Shown here piece after piece: positions 1 through 7,536 of a stretch of DNA of 64,000 bases. The stretch lies in the NCBI RefSeq assembly GCF_002245535.1, contig NZ_NKCN01000003.1:1-64000 (forward strand), given 5' to 3'. Position 1 is the stretch's first letter, and each line of letters begins with the position of its first letter. Source of the DNA: Mycobacterium lehmannii (GTDB lineage: Bacteria > Actinomycetota > Actinomycetes > Mycobacteriales > Mycobacteriaceae). A program made the translations under genes and the position numbers. A model generated the notes under the pieces. That model saw only the letters and a list, made by a program, of their open reading frames with translations, did not search any database and was not told where the DNA came from.

Positions 1-14
1 CATTACGGTGGGAC

Positions 15-78
15 ACGAAGACCTCCAGAGTGAGTTGTGCGTTCTTCAGCAGCTCGCACTTCACTCGGAGGTCTTCGT
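15..78. repeat. Long inverted repeat (hairpin) upstream of the Rv1339-like gene
   Basis: Bases 15-26 are perfectly complementary to 67-78 (12 bp). The stem continues inward through 28-33 against 61-66 with one bulged base, giving about 18 bp around a 27-base loop. No T-run follows, so it is not a classical intrinsic terminator. It lies before the first gene and may end the upstream gene outside the window, act as a 5' leader element, or be a dispersed repeat. The pairing is seen directly; the role is unknown. Confidence 0.6.
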
Positions 79-126
79 TATGTCACCACGCCACGCCGTA
101 CCTAACGTCCGTGGTCAGTACAGCTA

Positions 127-906
127 GTGACTGTGCGAATCACCGTACTCGGTTGCTCCGGCAGTGTTGTCGGGCCAGATTCGCCGGCGTCCGGATATCT
201 CGTCACCGCACCCGACACCCCGCCGTTGGTGCTCGACTTCGGCGGTGGCGTGCTCGGTGCGCTGCAACGCCACGCCGATCCCAACGACGTTCACGTGCTG
301 CTGTCGCATCTGCATGCCGACCACTGCCTCGATCTGCCGGGCCTGTTCGTGTGGCGGCGCTACCACCCGTCGCCGGCGCAGGAACGCGGAATCATGTACG
401 GCCCGGCCAACACCTGGGCCCGGCTCGGTGCGGCGTCGTCGCCCGAGGGTGGGGAGATCGACGATTTCTCCGATGTCTTCGAGATCCGCCACTGGGTCGA
501 CAACGAAGCGGTCACCATCGGCTCGCTGAGCGTGACACCGAAATTGGTTTGCCACCCGACCGAGTCGTACGGCATGCGCATCACCAACCAGGACGGTGCC
601 ACGCTCGTCTACAGCGGCGACACCGGCTACTGCGAGCAACTCATCGAGCTCGCCCGCGGCGCCGACGTCTTCCTGTGCGAGGCGTCCTGGACGCACTCGC
701 CCGACCGGCCGCCGAGACTGCATCTGTCGGGCACGGAAGCGGGCCGTGCCGCCGCCGAGGCCGGCGTCGGCGAGTTGCTGCTGACCCACATTCCGCCGTG
801 GACGTCGCGCGAGGACGTCATCAGCGAGGCCAAGGCCGAGTTCGACGGTCCGGTGCACGCGGTCGTCTGCAACGAGACGTTCGACATCGTGCGCGCGACG
901 GCCTGA
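127..906 (+). CDS. MBL-fold hydrolase, Rv1339-like (cyclic nucleotide phosphodiesterase type)
   Basis: A 259-residue metallo-beta-lactamase-fold protein. The metal motif HLHADH is at residues 61-66, with GDTG (164-167) and the LTHIPPW segment (219-225) supplying later ligands. Sequence and position directly before rph and rdgB match M. tuberculosis Rv1339, which has been described as an atypical class II cAMP phosphodiesterase. The start is GTG at 127; a second in-frame GTG six bases on is possible. It is probably cytoplasmic, as no signal peptide or helix is visible. The fold and the orthology to Rv1339 are strong; activity on cAMP is taken from the family. Confidence 0.9.
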   Translation: MTVRITVLGCSGSVVGPDSPASGYLVTAPDTPPLVLDFGGGVLGALQRHADPNDVHVLLSHLHADHCLDLPGLFVWRRYHPSPAQERGIMYGPANTWARLGAASSPEGGEIDDFSDVFEIRHWVDNEAVTIGSLSVTPKLVCHPTESYGMRITNQDGATLVYSGDTGYCEQLIELARGADVFLCEASWTHSPDRPPRLHLSGTEAGRAAAEAGVGELLLTHIPPWTSREDVISEAKAEFDGPVHAVVCNETFDIVRATA

Positions 907-950
907 TGGTCTCAAGCGATGGGGTCGGAGTCAGCCGATAGGGTTGGCTC

Positions 951-1733
951 GTGTCCCGAAGAGAAGACGGCCGGCTTGACGACGAGCTGAGGCCGGTCCG
1001 CATCACCCGCGGTTTCACCACCCATCCCGCCGGTTCTGTGCTGGTGGAATTCGGCGAGACGCGCGTCATGTGCACGGCAAGCGTCACCGAGGGTGTGCCG
1101 CGCTGGCGCAAGGGCTCCGGAAAAGGCTGGCTGACAGCCGAATACGCGATGCTGCCCGCCGCAACGCACGATCGGTCCGATCGCGAGTCGGTCAAGGGCC
1201 GTGTCGGTGGCCGCACCCAGGAGATCAGCAGGCTGGTCGGCCGGTCGTTGCGGGCGTGCATCGACCTCGCCGCGCTGGGCGAGAACACGGTCGCAATCGA
1301 CTGCGACGTGCTGCAGGCCGACGGGGGTACGCGAACGGCCGCGATCACCGGGGCCTACGTCGCGCTTGCCGACGCGGTGACCTATCTGTCGGCGGCGGGC
1401 AAGCTCTCCGATCCGCGACCGCTGTCGTGCGCGATCGCCGCGGTCAGCGTCGGCGTTGTCGACGGGCGCATCCGCGTCGACCTGCCGTACACCGAGGACT
1501 CGCGCGCCGAGGTCGATATGAACGTCGTGGCCACCGACACCGGTACCCTCGTCGAGATCCAGGGCACCGGCGAGGGCGCGACGTTCCCGCGCTCGACGCT
1601 GGACAAGATGCTCGACGCAGCGATGACGGCGTGTGAGCAGATCTTCGAGATCCAGCGCGAGGCGTTGGAGTTGCCCTATCCCGGGGTGCTGCCCGAACCG
1701 AAGGACCCGCCCAAGAAGGCGTTCGGAAGCTGA
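951..1733 (+). CDS. rph: Ribonuclease PH
   Basis: This 260-residue protein has normal RNase PH length. It is a phosphate-dependent 3'-5' exoribonuclease that trims tRNA 3' ends and works as a ring-shaped hexamer. Recognisable family blocks include [11 protein letters not shown] near residue 30, [18 protein letters not shown] near 65, [17 protein letters not shown] near 85 and [15 protein letters not shown] near 120. The start is GTG at 951. The stop overlaps the region where rdgB translation must begin, so the two genes are almost certainly co-transcribed and coupled, as in other mycobacteria. Confidence 0.97.
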   Translation: MSRREDGRLDDELRPVRITRGFTTHPAGSVLVEFGETRVMCTASVTEGVPRWRKGSGKGWLTAEYAMLPAATHDRSDRESVKGRVGGRTQEISRLVGRSLRACIDLAALGENTVAIDCDVLQADGGTRTAAITGAYVALADAVTYLSAAGKLSDPRPLSCAIAAVSVGVVDGRIRVDLPYTEDSRAEVDMNVVATDTGTLVEIQGTGEGATFPRSTLDKMLDAAMTACEQIFEIQREALELPYPGVLPEPKDPPKKAFGS

Positions 1734-2338
1734 CCGAGCTGCTGGTGGCCAGCCGCAACCCGAAGAAGCTGGCCGAGTTGCACCGGGTGCTCGCGGCGGC
1801 GGGGGTGTCGGGGCTGACGCTGCTCTCGCTCGACGACGTGCCCGCCTTCGACGAGGCGCCAGAAACCGGTACGACGTTCGAAGAGAACGCGTTGGCCAAG
1901 GCGCGTGATGCTCATCGCGCGACGGGCCTGGCGACGATCGCCGATGATTCCGGGCTGGAGGTCGCGGCGTTGAACGCAATGCCCGGGGTGCTCTCGGCGC
2001 GGTGGGCGGGCCGGCACGGGGACGACGCCGCGAACACGGCGCTGCTGCTGGCGCAGCTTTCGGACGTACCCGACGAGCGGCGCAGCGCGGCGTTCGTATC
2101 GGCCTGCGCGCTGGTGCACTCGGCCGGCGAGGTCGTGGTGCGCGGGGAGTGGCCGGGCAGCATCGTGCGCTCGCCGCGCGGGGACGGCGGGTTCGGCTAC
2201 GACCCGGTGTTCCTGCCCGCCGGGTCGACGCGGACCGCGGCCGAACTCGACGCCGCCGAGAAGGATGCGGCCTCGCATCGCGGCCGCGCCCTGACGGCGC
2301 TGCTGCCCGCACTGCGCGAGTTGGCCGCCCGAACCTGA
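1730..2338 (+). CDS. rdgB: Non-canonical purine NTP pyrophosphatase (RdgB/HAM1)
   Basis: It hydrolyses dITP, XTP and ITP to monophosphates, keeping deaminated purines out of DNA and RNA. Family blocks seen are [12 protein letters not shown] at the N-terminus, [22 protein letters not shown] and SHRGRAL. The start is unclear. The first standard codon is GTG 1745, but that would remove residues of the first beta strand (ELLVASRN). The preceding in-frame codons read CTG-ACC-GAG-CTG-CTG from 1730, overlapping the rph stop at 1731-1733. I extend to the CTG at 1730 because orthologues have a few residues before LLVASRN. If GTG 1745 is used the protein has 197 residues. Confidence 0.93.
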   Translation: MTELLVASRNPKKLAELHRVLAAAGVSGLTLLSLDDVPAFDEAPETGTTFEENALAKARDAHRATGLATIADDSGLEVAALNAMPGVLSARWAGRHGDDAANTALLLAQLSDVPDERRSAAFVSACALVHSAGEVVVRGEWPGSIVRSPRGDGGFGYDPVFLPAGSTRTAAELDAAEKDAASHRGRALTALLPALRELAART

Positions 2339-2419
2339 GCGCGAATCCGAGATGGCCACTCCACCTCAGGCGGCTCACGCCGATTTTGTATAGCTCAACT
2401 AAGCGGTAGCATCCCCGGG

Positions 2420-3880
2420 GTGCGCCGCCCCTCCGCCCAAGCCGACGTCGGCAGGACGCGACACCCGGCGATTGTCGTGGCGGTGCTCGCGGCGGCGGGC
2501 ATCAGCGTGTCCCTGATGCAGACGCTGGTGATCCCGCTCATCCCCGAACTGCCGACACTGCTGAACACCAGCGCATCGAACGCGTCGTGGGTGATCACCG
2601 CGACGTTGCTGACGGCAGCCGTCGCCACCCCGATGTTCGGCAGGCTCGGCGACATGTACGGGCCCAAGCCCATCCTGATCATCTGCGCCGTACTGCTCAC
2701 GGTGGGATCGCTGATCGCGGCGACGACGACATCGCTGGTCCCGGTGATCGTGGGCCGCGGGCTGCAGGGCTTCGGGATGCCGATCATCCCGCTGGGCATC
2801 AGCGTGATGCGCGCATCGGTGCCGGCTCATCGGGTCGGCACCGCGATGGGACTGATGAGCGCATCGCTGGGTGTCGGTGGGGCGCTTGGCCTTCCACTGT
2901 CGGCGATCATTGCCGATCGCTTCGACTGGCACGCGTTGTTCTGGTTCGGCGCCGCACTCGGGGTGCTGTCGGCGGTGTCGTTCGCCGCACTGGTACCGCG
3001 GCTGCCCTCGGTGTCGGCCGACCGCTTCGACGCGCTGGGCGCGATCGGTCTGGCGGGCGGGCTCATCACGCTGCTGCTGGGCATCTCCAAGGGCGGAAGC
3101 TGGGGCTGGACCAGCGCGATCACCGTGACGATGTTCGCGTCTTCGGTGGTGGTCTTCGGGTTGTTCGCGCTATGGCAGTTCCGGACCGTCGCCCCCATCG
3201 TCGATCTGCGCACGACGCTGAAACGGCCGGTGCTGACGACGAATCTGGCCTCGATCGCGGTGGGCTTCTCGCTGTTCGCGATGTCGTTGATCGCGCCGCA
3301 GATTCTCGAGCTACCGGCGGGCTCGGGTTACGGCCTCGGCCAGTCGCTGTTGCAGACGGGTCTGTGGATGGCGCCCGGCGGGTTGGCGATGATGCTGACG
3401 TCTCCGGTGGCGGCGCGGATCGCCGATGTGCGCGGTCCGCGGTTCACCCTGTTCGTCGGGTCGACGGTGGTAGCCGCCGGCTATTTGTCGGGTCTGGTGC
3501 TGATGAACAGCGCGTGGCAGCTGTGCGTGTTCAACGTGATGGTCAGCATCGGCGTCGGTTTCGCGTTCTCGTCGTTGCCCGCGTTGATCAACGCGGCCGT
3601 CCCGGTCTCGGAAACGGCCGCTGCCAACGGAATCAACGCGCTCGCGCGCTCGCTGGGCACATCGATTTCCAGCGCGGTGATCGGTGCGGTGCTCACGGTG
3701 ATGACGACGACGGTGGCTGGACACGACGTGCCGTCGTTAGCCGGTTTGCGGGTCGCGTTGTTGATTGCCGCAGGTGCGGCCGTCGTCGCCGCGCTCACCG
3801 CGCTGGCCATTCCGAAGGCCGGTGCGGTGAATGAGTCAGCACCCGATCTGGTGCTGGCTACAGACCGTAGCGGTCCTTGA
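2420..3880 (+). CDS. MFS drug-type exporter, DHA2 (14-helix) family
   Basis: A 486-residue inner-membrane transporter of the EmrB/QacA type, expected to export drugs or metabolites by proton antiport. Motif A appears after helix 2 (GRLGDMYGPKP) and motif C in helix 5 (SLGVGGALGLPLSA). About 14 hydrophobic segments fit DHA2. The start is GTG at 2420. The gene sits between rdgB and the DUF3817 gene, where M. tuberculosis has none, so it is a local insertion relative to that genome. Its 3' end overlaps the convergent DUF3817 gene by 23 bp. The substrate cannot be read from the sequence. Confidence 0.88.
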   Translation: MRRPSAQADVGRTRHPAIVVAVLAAAGISVSLMQTLVIPLIPELPTLLNTSASNASWVITATLLTAAVATPMFGRLGDMYGPKPILIICAVLLTVGSLIAATTTSLVPVIVGRGLQGFGMPIIPLGISVMRASVPAHRVGTAMGLMSASLGVGGALGLPLSAIIADRFDWHALFWFGAALGVLSAVSFAALVPRLPSVSADRFDALGAIGLAGGLITLLLGISKGGSWGWTSAITVTMFASSVVVFGLFALWQFRTVAPIVDLRTTLKRPVLTTNLASIAVGFSLFAMSLIAPQILELPAGSGYGLGQSLLQTGLWMAPGGLAMMLTSPVAARIADVRGPRFTLFVGSTVVAAGYLSGLVLMNSAWQLCVFNVMVSIGVGFAFSSLPALINAAVPVSETAAANGINALARSLGTSISSAVIGAVLTVMTTTVAGHDVPSLAGLRVALLIAAGAAVVAALTALAIPKAGAVNESAPDLVLATDRSGP

Positions 3881-4190
3881 TCTCCCTGGTCTGGACCTGC
3901 TCGACGATGATGCCGACGAGCGGGATGGTCCCTGCGAGCAGTACGCCGATGGTCTTTCCGATCGGCCAGCGCACCTTGACCGCGAGGTTGGCGGTGAAGA
4001 GCAGGTACACGAAATACACCCAGCCGTGGACGACCGCGATCCAGTTCAGACCCTCGACGTGGTAGACGTACTTCATCACCATCTCGTAGCAGAGCGCGAT
4101 GAGCCAGATGCCCGTCGTCCAGGCCAGCACCCGGTAGCCCAGAAGTGCCTTGCGGACGTTGTCGGCGGAGGTGATCGGCGGTTCGGTCAT
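3858..4190 (-). CDS. DUF3817 membrane protein (Rv1342c-like)
   Basis: A 110-residue protein with three hydrophobic helices and the DUF3817 pattern: RVLAWTTGIWLIALCYEM, then VHGWVYFVYLL and a final helix before a charged tail. The family is widespread in actinobacteria and its function is unknown. It begins with an ATGA overlap with the stop of the upstream lipoprotein-like gene, so both are translated from one message. Gene order matches Rv1343c-Rv1342c. Confidence 0.85.
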   Translation of the reverse strand: MTEPPITSADNVRKALLGYRVLAWTTGIWLIALCYEMVMKYVYHVEGLNWIAVVHGWVYFVYLLFTANLAVKVRWPIGKTIGVLLAGTIPLVGIIVEQVQTREIKDRYGL

Positions 4191-4564
4191 GTGGCCGGGT
4201 GTTCCTTGTCCTTCTCGGCGAGTTCGGCCAGGTAGGCGTTGTACTCGCGCAGTGCGGGGTCGTCGACGTCATCGTCGGATGGGGTTGCGGCTGAGGGCTT
4301 TTGCGGAAGCAGGTCCTCGGGGATCTCGGTGATGTCGCTTCTGACCGGCTCGGGTGGTGCTTCCTCGTAGCGCACGAACTTGTAGTAGGCGTACACCACG
4401 AAGCCGGCGAACAGCGGCCACTGCATCGCGTAGCCGAGATTCTGGAAGCTGCCCGAGGCCGACTCGAAGCGGGTCCACTGCCACCAGGCCAGCGCAAGGC
4501 AGCCGACGGCGCCGACGATCACCAAAGCGATGAGCGCCGGCCTCCTACGTTGCGTAGTGGACAC
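4187..4564 (-). CDS. lprD: LprD-like membrane or lipoprotein (Rv1343c-like)
   Basis: Using GTG at 4564 gives 125 residues. There is an Arg-rich n-region, a hydrophobic stretch ending in VGAVGC (lipobox-like, Cys near residue 22), a second hydrophobic segment (WPLFAGFVVYAYY) and an acidic C-terminal tail. An ATG at 4606 would add 14 residues (MSSSGRR...). I prefer the GTG because it places a normal signal peptide at the N-terminus, although the GGAAG stretch is unusually close to it. The open frame upstream runs into the tRNA gene and is not coding. The function of the family is unknown, and lipidation of the Cys is inferred. Confidence 0.75.
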   Translation of the reverse strand: MSTTQRRRPALIALVIVGAVGCLALAWWQWTRFESASGSFQNLGYAMQWPLFAGFVVYAYYKFVRYEEAPPEPVRSDITEIPEDLLPQKPSAATPSDDDVDDPALREYNAYLAELAEKDKEHPAT

Positions 4565-4647
4565 CTTCCAACGGTACCGCGACGTCCTTCGGCCCGACGA
4601 ACTCATCGCGGCGGGCCGACCGGCGGCAGGTAGCATCGATACGCGTC

Positions 4648-4731
4648 GCGGGCGTGGCGCAATCGGCTGACGCGCCGGCTTTAGGTGCCGGTGTTCGAAA
4701 GAACGTGTGGGTTCGAGTCCCACCGCCCGCA
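4648..4731 (+). tRNA. tRNA-Leu, anticodon UAG
   Basis: The acceptor stem GCGGGCG (4648-4654) pairs with CGCCCGC (4724-4730), followed by discriminator A. The anticodon stem CCGGC/GCCGG encloses the loop TTTAGGT, giving anticodon TAG. There is a long class II variable arm with a small hairpin (GTTC/GAAC) and a T-arm GTGGG-TTCGAGT-CCCAC. CCA is not encoded. All parts pair, so the call is firm. It reads CUN leucine codons. No integrase or direct-repeat attachment site is visible beside it. Confidence 0.96.
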
Positions 4732-4736
4732 CAAAC

Positions 4737-5228
4737 TCACTTGCTAGCGAAGTAGCGCTGCCCGCCGCTGGGGATCCGCCCGAAGCCTGCCTTGAGTAGC
4801 GGCGCCAACACTTTGACCGGCAGGCTCATCGCGTTCTTCGGCTCAATGGCGACCACCCACGTGAACCGTGTCTGACCGCCGTCGGCGTCGACGATGTAAT
4901 CCTCGGCGAAGCGTTTGAACAGCGGCATCGTCGACTCATAGACGTAGAAGGACTTCTGATGGCCCTCGTTCCAACCGAAGAAGCGCTCACGCAGGACGGC
5001 GCCGCCGAGGGCGGTCACGTCGCGGGTGGTCCCGACTCCGAACGGTCGCGGTGAGGTCCACGTGACGTTCTTTACTGCCGGTCCCCACGCCGCCAGCGAC
5101 TCGTCCGAAGTCAGCGACTCCCACACCTGCTCCGGGGTGGCGGCGTAGCGCTTCTCGTAGCGGAAGACGTGGGGCGCCGAAGCCAGAAAGTCAGCGTCGG
5201 CGGACAGCAGCGGAAACCAGCGGGCCAT
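4737..5228 (-). CDS. SRPBCC (START-like) domain protein
   Basis: From ATG 5228 the protein has 163 residues; a TTG three codons upstream is also possible. The pattern VFRYEKRYAATPEQVWESLTS, followed by alternating strands and a C-terminal helix, fits the SRPBCC/polyketide-cyclase superfamily, which binds hydrophobic ligands in a deep pocket. No catalytic residues can be named. It is convergent with the tRNA-Leu gene, ending 5 bases after it, and upstream of a small membrane protein gene on the same strand. The role is unknown. Confidence 0.75.
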   Translation of the reverse strand: MARWFPLLSADADFLASAPHVFRYEKRYAATPEQVWESLTSDESLAAWGPAVKNVTWTSPRPFGVGTTRDVTALGGAVLRERFFGWNEGHQKSFYVYESTMPLFKRFAEDYIVDADGGQTRFTWVVAIEPKNAMSLPVKVLAPLLKAGFGRIPSGGQRYFASK

Positions 5229-5263
5229 AAGTGGCAATCATCGCAGGCTTGTAACGGCGCGCG

Positions 5264-5482
5264 TCAGTCGTCTGCGCTCTGCTTGCCGAAGCAGACCAAG
5301 CTGGCGGTGAAGCTGATTGCGGCGACCAGTCCGGCGGCGGCGGCCAGCGGTGCGTCGGAGGCGCCCCAACTCGACAAGCTCACGGCCACCGCGATGATCG
5401 CGATGAAGATGAGGAAGAGGCCTGTGGTGGCGATCGCCTCGGCGGTCGGGTCGTCGGCGGGGGCGAGAGCGCGCTCGCGCAT
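5264..5482 (-). CDS. Small two-helix membrane protein, unknown function
   Basis: From ATG 5482, preceded by a good GGAGA ribosome site 6-7 bases away, the product has 72 residues: a charged N-terminus, two hydrophobic helices (TTGLFLIFIAIIAVAVSLSS and an Ala-rich second one) and a short polar tail. The longer frame starting further upstream lacks a ribosome site. It lies 36 bases before the SRPBCC gene and may be co-transcribed with it. I do not recognise the family. Confidence 0.6.
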   Translation of the reverse strand: MRERALAPADDPTAEAIATTGLFLIFIAIIAVAVSLSSWGASDAPLAAAAGLVAAISFTASLVCFGKQSADD

Positions 5483-5569
5483 CGAGGTCTCCTGGTGGCT
5501 CGCGGAATCGGTTGCGCAGAGGTTGCCCGCTGGCAACGCCGGTGAAACCCGCGGCTTCGAAGATGCGGC

Positions 5570-5884
5570 TCAGCCCGCCTTTCGGACGGTGAACCCGTTG
5601 CGCTCGGCCAGCGACTGCAGTTGCCGCAGTGCGAACTGGCGTGCTCGGCCGGTGTCGGGAATGTAGATGCCGGCCCACACCCCGACCGCTCCGGGCGTCT
5701 GGCACGCCTCCTGGGCGCAGAGCCACCGGCGAGGACAGGTCCGGCACAGTTCCTTGGCGCCCTCGTCGGCTCCGAGGGCCCACCGGTCGGGGTCCTGAAT
5801 GCATGCGCCGAGTGCCGTGTCCTGGGTTGCGTTGACCGGAACGGGGCGCGCCGTCCGGCCGTTCGGCCGCTCATCGACGGGCAT
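5570..5884 (-). CDS. whiB6: WhiB6-like iron-sulfur transcription factor
   Basis: A 104-residue Wbl protein. Cys28 and the Cys47-x2-Cys50-x5-Cys56 set supply the four [4Fe-4S] ligands with the short 18-residue first spacing, followed by the GVWAG turn at 68-72 and a basic C-terminal region. The segments QDPDRW, CPRRWLCA and LAERNG match my recollection of M. tuberculosis WhiB6 (Rv3862c) rather than other Wbl proteins. WhiB6 senses NO/O2 and in M. tuberculosis controls the ESX-1 genes; no ESX genes are present here. The start could be ATG 5920, but 5884 fits family length. It is divergent from a TetR gene with a shared operator region. Confidence 0.88.
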   Translation of the reverse strand: MPVDERPNGRTARPVPVNATQDTALGACIQDPDRWALGADEGAKELCRTCPRRWLCAQEACQTPGAVGVWAGIYIPDTGRARQFALRQLQSLAERNGFTVRKAG

Positions 5885-5930
5885 CTGCGTTTCCTTTCGG
5901 TCGGGACGGTTCTGCGCCACGCGGGCGACA

Positions 5931-5966
5931 ATACACGTGTATCGGTTATCTACGATACAGGCGTAT
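5931..5966. promoter_or_regulatory. Paired palindromic operator between whiB6 and tetR
   Basis: ATACACGTGTAT (5931-5942) is a perfect 12-bp palindrome. ATACAGGCGTAT (5955-5966) is a near copy exactly 24 bp further on. The two also form an inverted repeat TGTATCG-N8-CGATACA (5938-5959). Two equivalent sites in the divergent promoter, next to a TetR gene, point to an autoregulatory operator that could also control whiB6. Binding by this TetR is inferred. Confidence 0.65.
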
Positions 5967-6008
5967 TGGCTACTGTGTGGGGGTGAGCTTTCAGACCTGC
6001 GGGTATCG

Positions 6009-6638
6009 ATGACGGCGGCGCCGACGGAGCAACGCAGCTCCGGCGACTATCAGCGTTCGAGTGTCGAACGGATCCGCGATGCGGCTCTGCAATGCTTCGC
6101 GGCCCGGGGCACGTCGGCGACGTCGCTGCGCGCGGTAGCGGCCGAAGCCGGCGTATCGCTCGGGTTGGTACAGCACCACTTCGAGACCAAGGCCAACCTG
6201 ATCAAGGCCGTCGACGATCACGTGCTCGGCGTGATGAACACCGCCCTCGTGCAGCGCATGCCCGAAGCGGCAGTCGACTCGATCACCGACGTCGGCGACC
6301 GGGTGACGTCCCTGGTCGCCGACGAACCCGACGTGGTCGCATATGTCGTACGCGCGCTGACCGATGGCAGCTCGCTCGGCACCCAGGTCTTCGACTCGTT
6401 GGCCGACCTCGGCGCCGAGCGGTGGGAGGCGCGCCGGAACGCCGGGCTGACCCGACCCGACCTCGACCGGACATGGGGCGCACTGAACCCGCTGGTGTTG
6501 GCGCTGGGTGCCTGGATCCTGCGCGAACACATCGAGCGTCACCTCCCCGAACCGTTCGACACCCCCGCACAACTTGAGCGATGGAGCAGCGCGGTGAACG
6601 CGCTGCTTCGCGGTGGCCAGATGCGCGACGAGTCGTGA
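6009..6638 (+). CDS. TetR-family regulator
   Basis: A 209-residue regulator with an N-terminal TetR helix-turn-helix (VERIRDAALQCFAARG, then AVAAEAGVSLGLVQHHF, about residues 16-58) and an all-helical ligand domain. ATG 6009 is the only reasonable start before the helix-turn-helix. It is divergent from whiB6 with two near-identical palindromes in between. The inducer is unknown. It is convergent with the araC gene, 10 bp apart. Confidence 0.88.
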   Translation: MTAAPTEQRSSGDYQRSSVERIRDAALQCFAARGTSATSLRAVAAEAGVSLGLVQHHFETKANLIKAVDDHVLGVMNTALVQRMPEAAVDSITDVGDRVTSLVADEPDVVAYVVRALTDGSSLGTQVFDSLADLGAERWEARRNAGLTRPDLDRTWGALNPLVLALGAWILREHIERHLPEPFDTPAQLERWSSAVNALLRGGQMRDES

Positions 6639-6648
6639 CGCTCCCTCC

Positions 6649-7512
6649 TTACAGCGAGGTGCCGCCGACCCGCTTTCGATAGCTCGTCGGCGTCTCCCCA
6701 CAGAACTGGGCGAACGCCCGGGTGAAGGAGCTGAGGCTGTCGAAGCCGACCGCCGACGACGTCTCCTGCACCGACTGACCCGGTGCGGCCAGCAACGCCA
6801 TCGCTTTCAGCATGCGAGCGTGTAGAAGGTATGTGCGCCAAGGTAATCCGACCGAATTCTGGAACAACCGCCGCAGCGTGCGTTCCGACACCGAAACCGC
6901 CCTGCCCACCTCTTCGGCGGTCACTCCGTCGAGATGCTCCTTGGTGTAGGCCATGGCGGCGGCGACGATCGGATGCTCGGACGTGGGCAGGCTCAACGGT
7001 GCCTCGTGGTCGAGCGCCTCGGCCACGAGGTTGGCCAATGTGCGGAAGAACGCCTCGGAGACCTCCTCGTCCTCGGCAGGCCCCGGCCGCCGGTCGATCG
7101 GCCAACGCAACGCGTAGATCATCATTTCGCGGATCAGCGGGGACACTGCGAGGATGCGCGCGCGATCGCCCGCGTGCGCGATCAATTGCGGATCGAACAT
7201 CACCGCCACGGTCCGGACGTCGGGATTCATGGTGGCCTGATGTTCGAGACCCACCGGAATCCACGCGGCCTGCTGGGGCGGCAGCAGGTAGTGCGCCGAG
7301 TCGGTTTCCACCTCGACGACTCCGCCGAGCGCGTACTCGATCTGGTGCACATCGTGTGAGTGCCAACCGGTGATCAGCGCATCGCCCTCGTACAAGTAGC
7401 TGCCGCCCAACGCCCGACCACCGCGCCGTAGGTCGATGACGCGTCGGTTCGCGCCGGCTGCCAGGTTGGCCGGTCGGGCAAACCCTCTGTCCGATAGCGC
7501 AGAGACGGTCAC
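6649..7512 (-). CDS. AraC-family regulator with cupin sensor domain
   Basis: With GTG 7512 the protein has 287 residues. The N-terminal half is a cupin/AraC ligand domain (GWHSHDVHQIEYAL near residues 45-60). The C-terminal half has two helix-turn-helix motifs (VTAEEVGRAVSVSERTLRRLF; VQETSSAVGFDSLSSFTRAF) and the terminal GETPTSYRKR signature. The open frame continues far upstream, but that part is antisense to the amidohydrolase gene and is not coding. Only 24 bp separate it from the divergent amidohydrolase, so it is the likely local regulator, with promoter elements inside one coding region or a later true start. Confidence 0.88.
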   Translation of the reverse strand: MTVSALSDRGFARPANLAAGANRRVIDLRRGGRALGGSYLYEGDALITGWHSHDVHQIEYALGGVVEVETDSAHYLLPPQQAAWIPVGLEHQATMNPDVRTVAVMFDPQLIAHAGDRARILAVSPLIREMMIYALRWPIDRRPGPAEDEEVSEAFFRTLANLVAEALDHEAPLSLPTSEHPIVAAAMAYTKEHLDGVTAEEVGRAVSVSERTLRRLFQNSVGLPWRTYLLHARMLKAMALLAAPGQSVQETSSAVGFDSLSSFTRAFAQFCGETPTSYRKRVGGTSL

Positions 7513-7536
7513 AGGGCTAGACGGTACTACTGGGGT

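Noticed and set aside
912..2378. Long minus-strand open frame (488 codons) across rph and rdgB
   Set aside because: It is Arg/Pro-rich, low-complexity and antisense to two well-conserved genes, as expected by chance in high-GC DNA.
4648..4731. tRNA-Leu as an integration site for a mobile island
   Set aside because: No integrase, no repeated tRNA 3' end and no change in base composition nearby could be seen.
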